Origin: an uncultured Alphaproteobacteria bacterium
GTDB lineage: Bacteria; Pseudomonadota; Alphaproteobacteria; RF32; CAG-239
DNA: 51,148 bases
Direction: 5' to 3'
Assembly (NCBI GenBank): GCA_944391505.1
Contig: CALXTV010000012.1
Span: forward strand, 1 to 51,148
Shown here: positions 1-7,808 of the stretch, piece after piece
Position numbering within the stretch: the first letter of the stretch is position 1
Layout of the letters: every line of letters begins with the position of its first letter
Program-made: the position numbers and the translations under genes
The notes under the pieces: model-generated
The model's database searches: none
Told to the model about the DNA's origin: nothing
The model's input: the letters and a program-made list of their open reading frames with translations, nothing else

Positions 1-5
1 TTCGT

Positions 6-57
6 GAACAAAACAATTTTCATGTACCTCAACTGTACGCTGGAAAATTATTTTTTC
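6..57. repeat. Palindromic intergenic repeat, copy 1
   Basis: Imperfect hairpin. The left arm GAACAAAACAATTTTC pairs with the right arm GAAAATTATTTTTTC, and an inner GTAC...GTAC pair closes the loop. The AACAAAACAATTTTC half recurs at 125-141, and a similar A/T-rich GTAC-centred hairpin lies at 5600-5668. I read it as a member of a dispersed repeat family; it may also act as a transcription terminator for a gene left of the window. Confidence 0.5.
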
Positions 58-95
58 TTAAATCTTATTATCTGACTTGCCAAACAGGTTTTTGT

Positions 96-141
96 AAAAG
101 AGCGGCCATCTAATACGGATTTTGCAAACAAAACAATTTTC
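96..141. repeat. Dispersed repeat, partial copy
   Basis: The block CGGCCATCTAATACGGATTT followed by TGC resembles the block after the SIMPL gene (5568-5597) and the one after the first MBOAT gene (12507-12540). It runs into AAACAAAACAATTTTC, the same arm as copy 1. Only half of the hairpin is present here. Confidence 0.4.
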
Positions 142-169
142 TATGGTGGACAGGCGGGATAATTCCGTT

Positions 170-183
170 GCTTTTCGAAAAGC
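170..183. promoter_or_regulatory. Perfect 14-bp palindrome upstream of ugd
   Basis: GCTTTTCGAAAAGC is a perfect inverted repeat ending 46 bases before the ugd start. It could be a protein-binding site or part of a short leader hairpin. No convincing -35/-10 pair was found beside it, so its role is open. Confidence 0.3.
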
Positions 184-229
184 GGTTGGTAAAATGTCGC
201 TATCTTTGGATTAAATATAAGGACTGAAA

Positions 230-1531
230 ATGAAAGTAGCGATTATTGGAACCGGTTATGTCGGTCTGCCGACCGGAATTGGTCTTGCAGAACTCGGAAA
301 TACCGTTGTTTGTGTTGATAAAATTGCCGAGAAGGTGGAATCCCTATCGGCCGGCAGAGCAACGATTTATGAAGACGGTATGGAAGAGTTGTTTCAGAAA
401 CACCTGAAAAGCGGCGCGTTGTCTTTTACGCTGGATATGTCGAAAGCGGTCAGCGGTGCCGATGTGGTTATGCTGGCGGTCGGCACGCCGCCGCATCCGG
501 TTACCAAAGAGGCCGATTTGAAATATATTTATGCCGCGGCGGAAGAATTGGCCGCTTATCTGGACGGGTATACGGTTGTCGCTACCAAATCGACGGTGCC
601 GGTTGGAACCGGTGACGAAGTTGAGGCAATTATCCGCAAAGTTAATCCGTCGGCCGATTTCGACGTCGTTTCGCTGCCGGAATTTCTGCGCGAGGGTTTT
701 GCCGTGCATGACTTTTTTCACCCGGACCGGATTGTCATCGGTGCCGACAGTGACAAGGCTCGTCAGGTTTTGTTAAAGCTTTATGCGCCGTTTGAGGGCA
801 AGACCGAATTTTTGCTGGTTAACCGCAAATCTTCCGAAACCATCAAATATGCGTCGAACGCCTTTTTGGCGATGAAAATTCATTATATTAACGAAATGGC
901 CGACTTTTGCGAGAAGGCCGGTGCGGATATCCGTGAAGTTGCCCGGGGTATGGGGCTTGATTCGCGTATCGGGCGGAAGTTTTTGAATCCGGGGCCGGGA
1001 TACGGCGGTTCGTGCTTCCCGAAAGACACCAATGCCATGGCGCAGATGGGACGTAAGTATGGTGCGCATTTGAATCTGATTGAAACGACGATTGCCAAAA
1101 ACGACGAGCGGAAAGTCAATATGGGCAAACGGGTTATTGCTGCGCTGAACGGCAGCCGCGATGGTCGGATTGCCATATGGGGACTGGCGTTTAAAGGCGG
1201 TACGGATGATTGCCGCGAATCGCCGGCAATGGAGATTTTGAACGAAATTCTCAAACATTCGGAAAATGTATCGGTTTACGACCCGAAAGCGATGGAAAAT
1301 GCCCGCAAACTGCTCGGCAATAAGGTTGTCTATGCGCCGGATGCTTATGAGGCTTGCCGCGGTGCCGATGTTTTGGTTATTCTGACCGAATGGGAAGATT
1401 TTAAAGCCGCGGATTTAAACCGGGTTCGCAGTATGATGAAAACGCATAAAATTTTGGATTTGCGCAATATGCTTGATGCCGAAACGGTTAAGGCCGCAGG
1501 GTTCGACTATTCCTGCATCGGAATGAAGTGA
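230..1531 (+). CDS. ugd: UDP-glucose 6-dehydrogenase family protein
   Basis: Oxidises UDP-glucose to UDP-glucuronate with two NAD+ (or the equivalent step on a related UDP-sugar) to feed surface polysaccharide synthesis in the cytoplasm. The 433-residue length is typical. The N-terminus carries the Rossmann motif GTGYVGLPTG (residues 7-16), the middle has STVPVGT and PEFLREG, and the catalytic cysteine sits at residue 262 within GPGYGGSCFPKD. The C-terminal domain has GLAFKGGTDDCRESP. The ATG follows a purine-rich AAGGA. galE starts 9 bases after the stop, so the two are probably co-transcribed. UDP-N-acetylmannosamine dehydrogenases share these motifs; the length and the galE partner favour Ugd. 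Confidence 0.9.
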   Translation: MKVAIIGTGYVGLPTGIGLAELGNTVVCVDKIAEKVESLSAGRATIYEDGMEELFQKHLKSGALSFTLDMSKAVSGADVVMLAVGTPPHPVTKEADLKYIYAAAEELAAYLDGYTVVATKSTVPVGTGDEVEAIIRKVNPSADFDVVSLPEFLREGFAVHDFFHPDRIVIGADSDKARQVLLKLYAPFEGKTEFLLVNRKSSETIKYASNAFLAMKIHYINEMADFCEKAGADIREVARGMGLDSRIGRKFLNPGPGYGGSCFPKDTNAMAQMGRKYGAHLNLIETTIAKNDERKVNMGKRVIAALNGSRDGRIAIWGLAFKGGTDDCRESPAMEILNEILKHSENVSVYDPKAMENARKLLGNKVVYAPDAYEACRGADVLVILTEWEDFKAADLNRVRSMMKTHKILDLRNMLDAETVKAAGFDYSCIGMK

Positions 1532-1540
1532 GAGGGGAAA

Positions 1541-2503
1541 ATGGTTAAGGTTTTGGTGGCCGGGGGTGCCGGATACATCGGCAGTCATGTCGTCAAGGCA
1601 TTGCTGCAGAACGGACACCGGGTTACGGTTTATGACAATTTGTCCAGCGGTCAGCGGATTAATCTGTTTCCGGAGGCTGCTTTTGTTGAAGGCGACATTC
1701 TTGATTTTGCAACATTGGACAAGGCAATGGCCGGACAAGATGCGGTGGTGCATCTGGCTGCAAAAAAAGCGGTCGGCGAATCGATGGAGAAACCGGAACT
1801 TTATGCGGAAAACAATATTACCGGTTCTTTGAACATCATGAAGGCAATGCTGAAAAACGGCGTGGAAAATATGGTTTTTTCTTCGTCGGCAGCGGTTTAC
1901 GGAATGCCGGAATATTTGCCCATTGACGAAAAACACCCGCTTAATCCGATTAATTTTTACGGTTATACGAAATATGATATTGAGAAATATATGGAATGGT
2001 ACAGCCGTCTTAAATCTTTTCGCTATATGGCGCTGCGCTACTTTAACGCCGTCGGTTATGATGCGGAAGGAAGCATACGGGGCAGGGAAATCGGTTCGCA
2101 AAATCTGTTGCCGATTATTATGGATACGGCGGCCGGCCGGCGGGAAAAGTTTTCGGTGTTCGGAACGGATTATGATACACGCGACGGCACCTGTATAAGG
2201 GATTATATCCATGTGACGGATTTGGCGCGGGCACACGTGCTGGCGATTGATTATCTGCTTCGCGGCGGCCGTTCGGCCAGTCTGAATTTGGGAACGGGAA
2301 AAGGCACAACGGTTAAAGAGATTGTTGCCGCAGCCGAAAAGGTAACCGGCAGGAAACTGAACGTCGAATATGCGGGGCGGCGTGCCGGAGATCCGGCCGT
2401 ATTGACGGCTTCATCGGCAGAGGCCGAAAAATTGCTCGGCTGGCAGCCTGAATACACCGATATTGAGGAAATTATCCGAACCATGTGGCAGTTGGAGCAG
2501 TAG
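1541..2503 (+). CDS. galE: UDP-glucose 4-epimerase
   Basis: Interconverts UDP-glucose and UDP-galactose (possibly the N-acetyl or uronate forms) in the cytoplasm. It is an extended SDR protein: NAD-binding GGAGYIGSHV near the N-terminus, SSSAAVYG around residue 120, and the catalytic pair Tyr140/Lys144 in YGYTK. The RDYIHVTDLARAH motif is typical of GalE. At 320 residues it is slightly shorter than E. coli GalE. Since it follows ugd closely, the product could instead be UDP-glucuronate 4-epimerase; sequence alone does not decide. A terminator hairpin follows the stop. Confidence 0.85.
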   Translation: MVKVLVAGGAGYIGSHVVKALLQNGHRVTVYDNLSSGQRINLFPEAAFVEGDILDFATLDKAMAGQDAVVHLAAKKAVGESMEKPELYAENNITGSLNIMKAMLKNGVENMVFSSSAAVYGMPEYLPIDEKHPLNPINFYGYTKYDIEKYMEWYSRLKSFRYMALRYFNAVGYDAEGSIRGREIGSQNLLPIIMDTAAGRREKFSVFGTDYDTRDGTCIRDYIHVTDLARAHVLAIDYLLRGGRSASLNLGTGKGTTVKEIVAAAEKVTGRKLNVEYAGRRAGDPAVLTASSAEAEKLLGWQPEYTDIEEIIRTMWQLEQ

Positions 2504-2509
2504 ACAAGT

Positions 2510-2545
2510 GGCCGGCCATTGACAGCAACGACCGGCCTTCTTTTA
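2510..2545 (+). terminator. Rho-independent terminator after galE
   Basis: GGCCGG (2510-2515) pairs with CCGGCC (2532-2537), followed by TTCTTTT. It lies between galE and the convergent phage-tail gene, whose stop codon it touches. Confidence 0.65.
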
Positions 2546-2944
2546 TCCTTTGGGGTATTTTTGTTTTACGGCCAGACAAAGGCTGTAATAATTTTGCAGT
2601 TGTGTTTCGCCCGCCGTGGCCATTGTCTCGTCTTTTGAGTTGATTTTGACAACGGCGTCGAGATATTCTCTGAAGTCGGGATATTCGGCAGCGCGTTTTT
2701 CGCGATATCCCGGTTCTTCATAAGTTTCGGTATAAGCCGCGGTTATTTGTTCCGGGGTTTCGACATAATATTTTCGCGGCATTTTCATTTCGGCCGGGGT
2801 TGTGGTTTCAACAACCGGTTTATAGCCGTCGGCCAGAAGCATGGCTGCGTTGCTTTCCAAGTGATAGTTCTGATATATGATACCGTTTTTGCAAAGGTTT
2901 GCCGGTGCCGGTGTCAAAACACCGTCGATGAGTTTCGCATACAT
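2543..2944 (-). CDS. Phage tail accessory-type protein (133 aa)
   Basis: Small protein at the 3' end of a minus-strand phage-tail gene set. The start at 2944 gives MYAKLIDGVL and has a good Shine-Dalgarno (AAGGAG, 6 bases upstream). MYAKLI..GVL..AP openings are frequent in short proteins encoded beside phage tail fibres, and the C-terminal stretch around YPDFREYLDAVV resembles the tail-assembly type. No catalytic motif or signal peptide is seen. Function is inferred mainly from the two upstream genes: tail accessory, chaperone or host-range protein of a prophage remnant. Confidence 0.55.
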   Translation of the reverse strand: MYAKLIDGVLTPAPANLCKNGIIYQNYHLESNAAMLLADGYKPVVETTTPAEMKMPRKYYVETPEQITAAYTETYEEPGYREKRAAEYPDFREYLDAVVKINSKDETMATAGETQLQNYYSLCLAVKQKYPKG

Positions 2945-2958
2945 AAGTTTCTCCTTGT

Positions 2959-3609
2959 TTATGGTTTGGGTTTCAGATATTGAATTTTTAGTTCGCCGTA
3001 TTTGCCGTAGCCTCCGTTGCTGTCCCATTGTTTGCCGCCTGCGCCGCCGGCTCCGGGAGCGGACGCGCAGCGTTCGGCAAAACTTCCGCCGGCAATGCCT
3101 GCGCCGGACTTGGTCAGAACGGAATCCGCTCCGCCCCGGGTACCGCTTCCGCCGGTGGTTTTGTTGCCCGGGTTTCCGTCGGATTTAACCTGATAGGAAA
3201 TTATTTTTATATCTTCGGAAATTGTCAGAATACCGCCGCTACCAGGTGTCGGATTGTCAGAGCCACCGACAGTGCCGCCGCCGAAGTTCATCAATTCGCC
3301 GATATAGCTTGCTTCGCCGTTTTTGCGGTTGGCTTCTTCGGCAATGCCGGCATAACAGTTTATGTTGTTTTGGTTTGTGGAGATATAGATGTTTCCTTCA
3401 AATCCGGCACCGGAACCGCCTCCGCCGCCGGTGCCATAATAACCGCAGTTGCCGCCGCCGGCCCCGGCTCCCTGGGCGCGGATATAATAAAGACCTTTTT
3501 TCAGTGATAAGGCTGCTGAAGCGCCGCTACTGCCGTCAAACAAAACGGTTCCGGGCACATAGGCGCAAATTCCTCCGCCCAAAGGATTGGATTTTCCCAT
3601 TAAAGTCAT
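2959..3609 (-). CDS. Glycine-rich phage tail/receptor-binding type protein
   Basis: A 216-residue protein dominated by glycine clusters such as GAGAGGGNCGYYGTGGGGG (about residues 47-65), GSGGILT and GAGGAGGK. Glycine-rich domains of this sort occur in phage tail-tip adhesins, where they form bundled polyglycine helices, and in secreted glycine-rich surface proteins. The ATG overlaps the stop of the upstream tail gene in an ATGA arrangement, so translation is coupled. The C-terminus ends in GKYGELKIQYLKPKP, a strand-like tail often seen after such domains. The adhesin role is inferred from composition and the upstream tail-fibre domain. Confidence 0.65.
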   Translation of the reverse strand: MTLMGKSNPLGGGICAYVPGTVLFDGSSGASAALSLKKGLYYIRAQGAGAGGGNCGYYGTGGGGGSGAGFEGNIYISTNQNNINCYAGIAEEANRKNGEASYIGELMNFGGGTVGGSDNPTPGSGGILTISEDIKIISYQVKSDGNPGNKTTGGSGTRGGADSVLTKSGAGIAGGSFAERCASAPGAGGAGGKQWDSNGGYGKYGELKIQYLKPKP

Positions 3610-4568
3610 GATGCAATAACTCCGTTGGCGACGCCCAGAATACGGCCATCCGGATAACGCCGGAAAGTCATCAGGTAGCTGCCGGACGGAGAGGCCGCCA
3701 GGTTGTCAAGCCACTGGAACGATGACATTTCGGAAAAAGTGTAGGAATAAGTGTAGCTGTTGGCCGTTTGATCAAGCAATAATGAAAAACTGACAATCAT
3801 ATCCGTATTACAGCCGGAAAAATCGAACGTAAAATCAGTGTTTCCTGCCGGTGTGGCTTTATATTCGAAAATACCGGGCTCAATGCTGACGGTGCAGGCT
3901 CCTGACGTGCTGCCCAGGTCCTTTTGGGCGGTATATATGGTTTCCGGGCGGTTTTTCAACAAAACGGCATATGCCGATGCTGTTTCGGCGGCCGCTTCAG
4001 CTTTTTGACAGGCTGTTTCGGTCTTTGCCGCATTGGTGTTGACGGTTTGGGCTTTTTCCAGAATATCGGTGTAACATCCGGTCAATTCTTCGATTTCGAT
4101 AGAGGAATTTTGCAGGCTGTTTCCTTCGGCGTTCCAGATGATGGCTTTGCCCGGAACCGGCATGGGCAGTGCAACATTTAACTGGGTCGGTGCGTAGGGT
4201 GGAAAGGTTACGGTGCGGTCAATGTTGTCCTGCAGTTGTTCCATGCAGGCAAGCTGGTAGTCAAATTCCAGATTGACCTTTGAGGTTCGGAACGGTCCGA
4301 CTTCCTGAAAGTTGGTGGTTCGTTTCAGTTCCAAATTGCGGTAAAGCGTAATTATGGTTCCGGCAGCCGGTGCTTTTTCAAAAACAACGATGCCACCTTG
4401 TTCCTGACGGTTGACGGAATATCCTTCGGTAAGCAGCGCGTCGTTGGCATAGACGTCAATGTCGCTTTCGTCAAAGATTGTAAAGGCAAAACTGAACTCT
4501 GTTGTTGAACCGTCTCCCTCGTAGCGGATACGCGGTTTGGTGCTGCCTATTTCTAATGTTTCAGACAT
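3606..4568 (-). CDS. Phage tail fibre protein with T7-type N-terminal domain
   Basis: 320 residues from the ATG at 4568, chosen because GGAGAAG precedes it; an upstream in-frame ATG would run through a terminator hairpin. Residues 10-120 match the T7 tail-fibre N-terminal domain that attaches fibres to the tail: IRYEGDGSTTEFSFAF, an IDVYAND..LTEGYSV segment, and ITLYRNLELKRTTNF. A short helical segment rich in Ala/Glu follows (about 185-225), then a beta-rich C-terminus with FRRYPDGRILGVAN. It is the first gene of a three-gene phage-tail operon. No capsid, terminase or integrase gene is nearby, so this is a remnant or a co-opted tail locus. Confidence 0.75.
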   Translation of the reverse strand: MSETLEIGSTKPRIRYEGDGSTTEFSFAFTIFDESDIDVYANDALLTEGYSVNRQEQGGIVVFEKAPAAGTIITLYRNLELKRTTNFQEVGPFRTSKVNLEFDYQLACMEQLQDNIDRTVTFPPYAPTQLNVALPMPVPGKAIIWNAEGNSLQNSSIEIEELTGCYTDILEKAQTVNTNAAKTETACQKAEAAAETASAYAVLLKNRPETIYTAQKDLGSTSGACTVSIEPGIFEYKATPAGNTDFTFDFSGCNTDMIVSFSLLLDQTANSYTYSYTFSEMSSFQWLDNLAASPSGSYLMTFRRYPDGRILGVANGVIAS

Positions 4569-4593
4569 GGTTTCTTCTCCAAGTGCTTGTTTA

Positions 4594-4621
4594 AAAATAA
4601 AAACTGCCGGATGTCCGGCAG
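4594..4621 (-). terminator. Second leader terminator hairpin (minus strand)
   Basis: On the minus strand CTGCCGG-acat-CCGGCAG is followed by TTTTTATTTTT. It stands between the minus-strand promoter at 4698-4726 and the tail-fibre start codon, so transcription must read through it to reach the gene. Confidence 0.7.
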
Positions 4622-4635
4622 GCAGAAAAGGTTGC

Positions 4636-4670
4636 AAAAAAGCAGCTCCCTTTGTCGGAAGCTGCTTGCA
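4636..4670 (-). terminator. First leader terminator hairpin (minus strand)
   Basis: On the minus strand AGCAGCTTCC-gacaaa-GGGAGCTGCT is followed by TTTTTTGC. With the hairpin at 4594-4621 it forms a tandem pair within the leader of the tail operon. Confidence 0.7.
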
Positions 4671-4697
4671 GATACACTTATAGCAAGTGATGTTTGC

Positions 4698-4726
4698 TTT
4701 ATAGCAAAAAAAATTTTGTTTGTCAA
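4698..4726 (-). promoter_or_regulatory. Strong sigma-70-type promoter for the phage-tail operon
   Basis: On the minus strand TTGACA (4726-4721), a 17-base spacer and TATAAA (4703-4698). The predicted transcript starts near 4691 and has a leader of about 120 bases containing two terminator hairpins. Confidence 0.7.
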
Positions 4727-4759
4727 GGATAAAAATCCTATTTAAGCTTTGTTGCGGGG

Positions 4760-4788
4760 TTGACTTAACGGACGGGGGTGATTACTAT
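4760..4788 (+). promoter_or_regulatory. Promoter for the SIMPL gene
   Basis: TTGACT (4760-4765), 17 bases, TACTAT (4783-4788), 28 bases before the ATG at 4817. Divergent from the tail-operon promoter. Confidence 0.6.
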
Positions 4789-4816
4789 CGGAAGTGTTGT
4801 TTGATTGGAGGTAAAG

Positions 4817-5566
4817 ATGACTGAAAATGTAAAAGAATGTGATAAAAAAGGCTGCAAAAAACTGTGGGCTTTCGTTATTTTGGCAGCCGGTATTGCGTTG
4901 GGCGGTTTTTTCCCCGGGTATTATTACTATCAGGCCAAGCTGCGGGATAATTTTGTTACCGTCAAAGGGTTGGCCGAGATGGACGTTAAGGCGGATTTGG
5001 GAATTTGGAATATTAAGTTTGTGGCGACGGGAAACGATTTGCTGACCGTGCAGAAGACCATGTCGACGAATCTGTCACTGATTGAAGACTATTTGAAAGG
5101 AAAAGGTTTTTCCGTGGAAGAAATAAGCGAGGGAAGGATTGAGACCAACGACCTGATGACGAATCCTTATCGTGATAAAAATTTTGCTGCGCGGTTTATT
5201 CTGAACCAGACGGTTACCGTCAGAAGCAATAAGGTTGATTTAATCGAACAGGCTTTGCGTTCCAGCGGCGAACTGGTATCAAAGGGCGTAATTTTTGACA
5301 GCCAGAGTTACGGCTCACCGGTTTCTTATATTTTTACCCGGCTTAACGAAATTAAGCCGCAAATGCTTGAAGAAGCCACCCGCAATGCCCGTGAGGCGGC
5401 GTTGGAATTTGCCAAAAGTTCCGGCAGCGAAGTCGGCAAAATCCGTAGGGCTTCGCAAGGCGTTTTTTCCATTCAACCGCTTTTGGCGGCTCCCGGCGAG
5501 GTTGAAAGCTATCAGATAAACAAAAGGGTTAGGGTTGTTTCGACGATAGAATTCTGGCTTGAATAG
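4817..5566 (+). CDS. SIMPL-domain (DUF541) membrane-anchored protein
   Basis: 249 residues from the ATG at 4817, preceded by GGAGGT. One N-terminal membrane segment (about residues 17-40) would anchor a periplasmic SIMPL domain. The domain is recognisable from VTVKGLAEMDVKADLG, a central VTVRSNKVDLIEQAL and the C-terminal helix EEATRNAREAALEFAKSSG. SIMPL/DUF541 proteins (relatives of BP26 and YggE) form oligomeric rings and have been linked to oxidative stress, but the molecular role is not settled. It stands alone between the phage-tail remnant and the convergent nag operon. Confidence 0.8.
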   Translation: MTENVKECDKKGCKKLWAFVILAAGIALGGFFPGYYYYQAKLRDNFVTVKGLAEMDVKADLGIWNIKFVATGNDLLTVQKTMSTNLSLIEDYLKGKGFSVEEISEGRIETNDLMTNPYRDKNFAARFILNQTVTVRSNKVDLIEQALRSSGELVSKGVIFDSQSYGSPVSYIFTRLNEIKPQMLEEATRNAREAALEFAKSSGSEVGKIRRASQGVFSIQPLLAAPGEVESYQINKRVRVVSTIEFWLE

Positions 5567-5567
5567 G

Positions 5568-5668
5568 AAAACTTGTATAACGGACGCCTGATACAGAAAA
5601 GAAGGGAAAATTTTTTGAACGTACATGAATGTACGTGACTAAAAAAATTTTCCCTTTTTTCTTATTTT
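5568..5668. repeat. GTAC-centred palindromic repeat / shared terminator
   Basis: A block ACTTGTATAACGGACGCCTG at 5571-5590 is almost repeated after the first MBOAT gene at 12510-12529. It is followed by a long hairpin, 5600-5668: the left arm GGGAAAATTTTTTGAACGTA pairs with a right arm ending AAAAAATTTTCCC, around ACGTACAT-ga-ATGTACGT. The hairpin sits exactly between the convergent SIMPL and nagB genes, with T-runs on both strands, so it probably terminates both. Confidence 0.65.
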
Positions 5669-6465
5669 ACATTTATGAAGTTGCTTTGTTCAATATCCTT
5701 AAAGTATTTGACCGTATCCGCCATTAATTCTTTGGTGGCGGCATCGTCGCAGACGATGATGGCGTGTTGGTGCATTTGCAGAATGCTGATTGTCCACATA
5801 TGGTTAATGCTGCCTTCGATGGCGTGATGCAAGGCTCTTGCCTTGTTGGCTCCGGTGGCCAGAATCATGACTTCGTCCGCATCGCAGATAGTGCCGACAC
5901 CGACTGTCAATGCCGTGCGGGGAACTTTGTTGACGTCGTTGTCAAAAAAGCGCGAATTGGCCTGAATGGTTTCGGTGGTGAGGGTTTTGACGCGGGTCCG
6001 CGAACTCAGAGACGAACCGGGTTCGTTGAAAGCAATATGTCCGTCGGAGCCGACGCCGCCGACAAACAGTCTGATACCGCCGCAGGCTTTGATTTTTTCT
6101 TCATATCTGCGGCATTCTCCCGCATAATCTTTGGTCATGCCGTCGAGCATGTTGATGTTTTCTTTTTTGATGTTTATGTGTTTGAAGAAATTTTCGTGCA
6201 TAAAATAGTGGTAACTCTGCGGGTGTTTTTCATCGAGGCCGATGTATTCGTCCATGTTGAAAGTTATGACGTTTTCGAAAGAAAGCTTGCCGGCCTGGTA
6301 CAACTTAATCAGTTCGCGATAGGTGCCGAGCGGCGTGGAGCCGGTCGGCAGTCCCAAAACAAACGGGCGTTCGGCCGTCGGGCGGAAGCCGTTGATTTTG
6401 TAAGCAATGTAATTGGCAGCCCATATGGAGCATTTGTCGTAGTCTGGTCTGATTATAACGCGCAT
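5662..6465 (-). CDS. nagB: Glucosamine-6-phosphate deaminase
   Basis: Converts glucosamine 6-phosphate to fructose 6-phosphate and ammonia, the last step of amino-sugar breakdown. The 267-residue length equals the usual size. Visible motifs are the phosphate-binding [12 protein letters not shown] (41-52), NMDEY with the catalytic Asp72, and [16 protein letters not shown]. The C-terminal region retains [16 protein letters not shown] and [13 protein letters not shown]. The start overlaps the end of nagA by 13 bases, so both come from one transcript. The palindrome at 5600-5668 follows. Confidence 0.95.
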   Translation of the reverse strand: MRVIIRPDYDKCSIWAANYIAYKINGFRPTAERPFVLGLPTGSTPLGTYRELIKLYQAGKLSFENVITFNMDEYIGLDEKHPQSYHYFMHENFFKHINIKKENINMLDGMTKDYAGECRRYEEKIKACGGIRLFVGGVGSDGHIAFNEPGSSLSSRTRVKTLTTETIQANSRFFDNDVNKVPRTALTVGVGTICDADEVMILATGANKARALHHAIEGSINHMWTISILQMHQHAIIVCDDAATKELMADTVKYFKDIEQSNFINVK

Positions 6466-7637
6466 AGTCTTTTCCCTTCCTTAAAAAAGTTGCCTTTGAC
6501 GATGGTATATACCGGGGTTAATTCCTGGTCCAGAACGACCAGATCGGCATCGTAGCCGGGGGCTATCAGCCCTAAATGTTCCTGTCTCATGATATTGGCC
6601 GGATTGGTAGAAGCCATTTGAATCGCCTGGTCAAGGCTGATGCCGAAGGATACCAGATTTTTGACGCCGTCGCTCATGGTCAGCGCCGAACCGGCGATAA
6701 CGTTGTCGGATTTGCGGTAAAAGCACTTGTCCAGATAAACTTCTTCGCCGTTGGCCAGTAAAGGTTCATCGGTTTGTTTGGTCGGTTTCAGCGAATCGGT
6801 GACCAGAACCAGTTTGTCGATGGGCTTGCAACGAAGCAGAAATTTAATCAGATTGGGGTTGATGTGAATGCCGTCGGCAATGATTTCGCAGGACATTTCG
6901 GGATGAATGAAAACGGCACCGACCGCGTTCGGGTCGCGGTGGTGCATGCGGCTCATGGCGTTGAACAAATGAGTAACGTGCAGAATGCGCACCTGCATTC
7001 CCTCAACCATTTGTTCGTAAGTTGCGTTGGTGTGTCCGGCCTGCAGGACAATGCCTTTGCCGATGCAATAGAGAGAAAGTTCACGCATGCCTTTGAGCTC
7101 CGGCGCCACCGTCATGTTGATGATTTTGCCGTCGGCGGCTTCCCAGAGTTCCTGCATGAGATTCAGGTCTACCGGGCTCAGCGAATCCGGTGTTTGTACA
7201 CCGAGACGTTCCGGCGAAATAAACGGCCCTTCCAGATGAATACCTAAAATTTTGGCGCCTTTTTCTTTGCCCATGGCCGCGGTAATGGATTTGATGTCTT
7301 TTATCAGTTTGTCGCGCGGGGCAGCGTAAAGGGTCGGAATAAACGAGGTAACGCCGTATTTGGTAAGAGACTCGGACATTTTGAGAATAGAATCGGGTGA
7401 CTGGTCGTCGGTGCCGTGCCCTTCTATGCCGTGAATATGGGTATCTATGAAGCCGGGTGCGATGTATGCCCCTTGCAAATCAATGAATTTGACGTCGTTT
7501 TTAAATTTTTTTGAGGCAAAGCGCGCTTCGTTGAAAACATCGATAATTTTGTAGTTTTTGATGAGAACCGCGCAATTTTTCATAACCGAATAGCCGGTAA
7601 GAACAGTGGCATTGTGCAGGCAGATTTCCGAGCTCAT
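6453..7637 (-). CDS. nagA: N-acetylglucosamine-6-phosphate deacetylase
   Basis: Removes the acetyl group from GlcNAc 6-phosphate, giving the NagB substrate. It is a 394-residue amidohydrolase-fold protein. Metal and substrate residues lie in [14 protein letters not shown], the [15 protein letters not shown] motif, [27 protein letters not shown] and LVTDSL. First gene of the nagA-nagB operon, read from a promoter at 7676-7704. A ROK-family kinase elsewhere in the window (30089-30985) might supply GlcNAc 6-phosphate, but that link is speculative. Confidence 0.95.
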   Translation of the reverse strand: MSSEICLHNATVLTGYSVMKNCAVLIKNYKIIDVFNEARFASKKFKNDVKFIDLQGAYIAPGFIDTHIHGIEGHGTDDQSPDSILKMSESLTKYGVTSFIPTLYAAPRDKLIKDIKSITAAMGKEKGAKILGIHLEGPFISPERLGVQTPDSLSPVDLNLMQELWEAADGKIINMTVAPELKGMRELSLYCIGKGIVLQAGHTNATYEQMVEGMQVRILHVTHLFNAMSRMHHRDPNAVGAVFIHPEMSCEIIADGIHINPNLIKFLLRCKPIDKLVLVTDSLKPTKQTDEPLLANGEEVYLDKCFYRKSDNVIAGSALTMSDGVKNLVSFGISLDQAIQMASTNPANIMRQEHLGLIAPGYDADLVVLDQELTPVYTIVKGNFFKEGKRLCAL

Positions 7638-7675
7638 GGATGTACCTAAATGTTACTTTAACTAATATTGCTCAT

Positions 7676-7704
7676 ATTATGCCTCAAAGGTAAATTTTCG
7701 GCAA
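7676..7704 (-). promoter_or_regulatory. Putative nagAB promoter
   Basis: On the minus strand TTGCCG, 17 bases, CATAAT. It is about 40 bases upstream of the nagA start in the divergent intergenic region. No obvious NagC-type operator was recognised. Confidence 0.45.
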
Positions 7705-7747
7705 ACAAAATTTGATAGTCGCAAAAATTAATAACTTTCAATTAATG

Positions 7748-7775
7748 TTGAATAATTTCCAGATGGATTTATAAT
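7748..7775 (+). promoter_or_regulatory. Putative promoter for the DUF616 gene
   Basis: TTGAAT (7748-7753), 16 bases, TATAAT (7770-7775), 33 bases before the start codon. Confidence 0.5.
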
Positions 7776-7808
7776 TCCGGTATTTGTAATAAGTTAGGAT
7801 TATCGGCC

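Noticed and set aside
3028..3611. Plus-strand frames across the glycine-rich tail gene
   Set aside because: They arise from the biased codons (GGN read as NCC) of the real minus-strand gene.
2543..4740. Complete prophage
   Set aside because: Only three tail-type genes are present; no integrase, terminase, capsid, lysis gene or attachment-site duplication was seen in the window.
5764..6555. 263-codon plus-strand frame across nagB
   Set aside because: Shadow of nagB/nagA; no domain or ribosome site, and composition follows the antisense of the nag genes.
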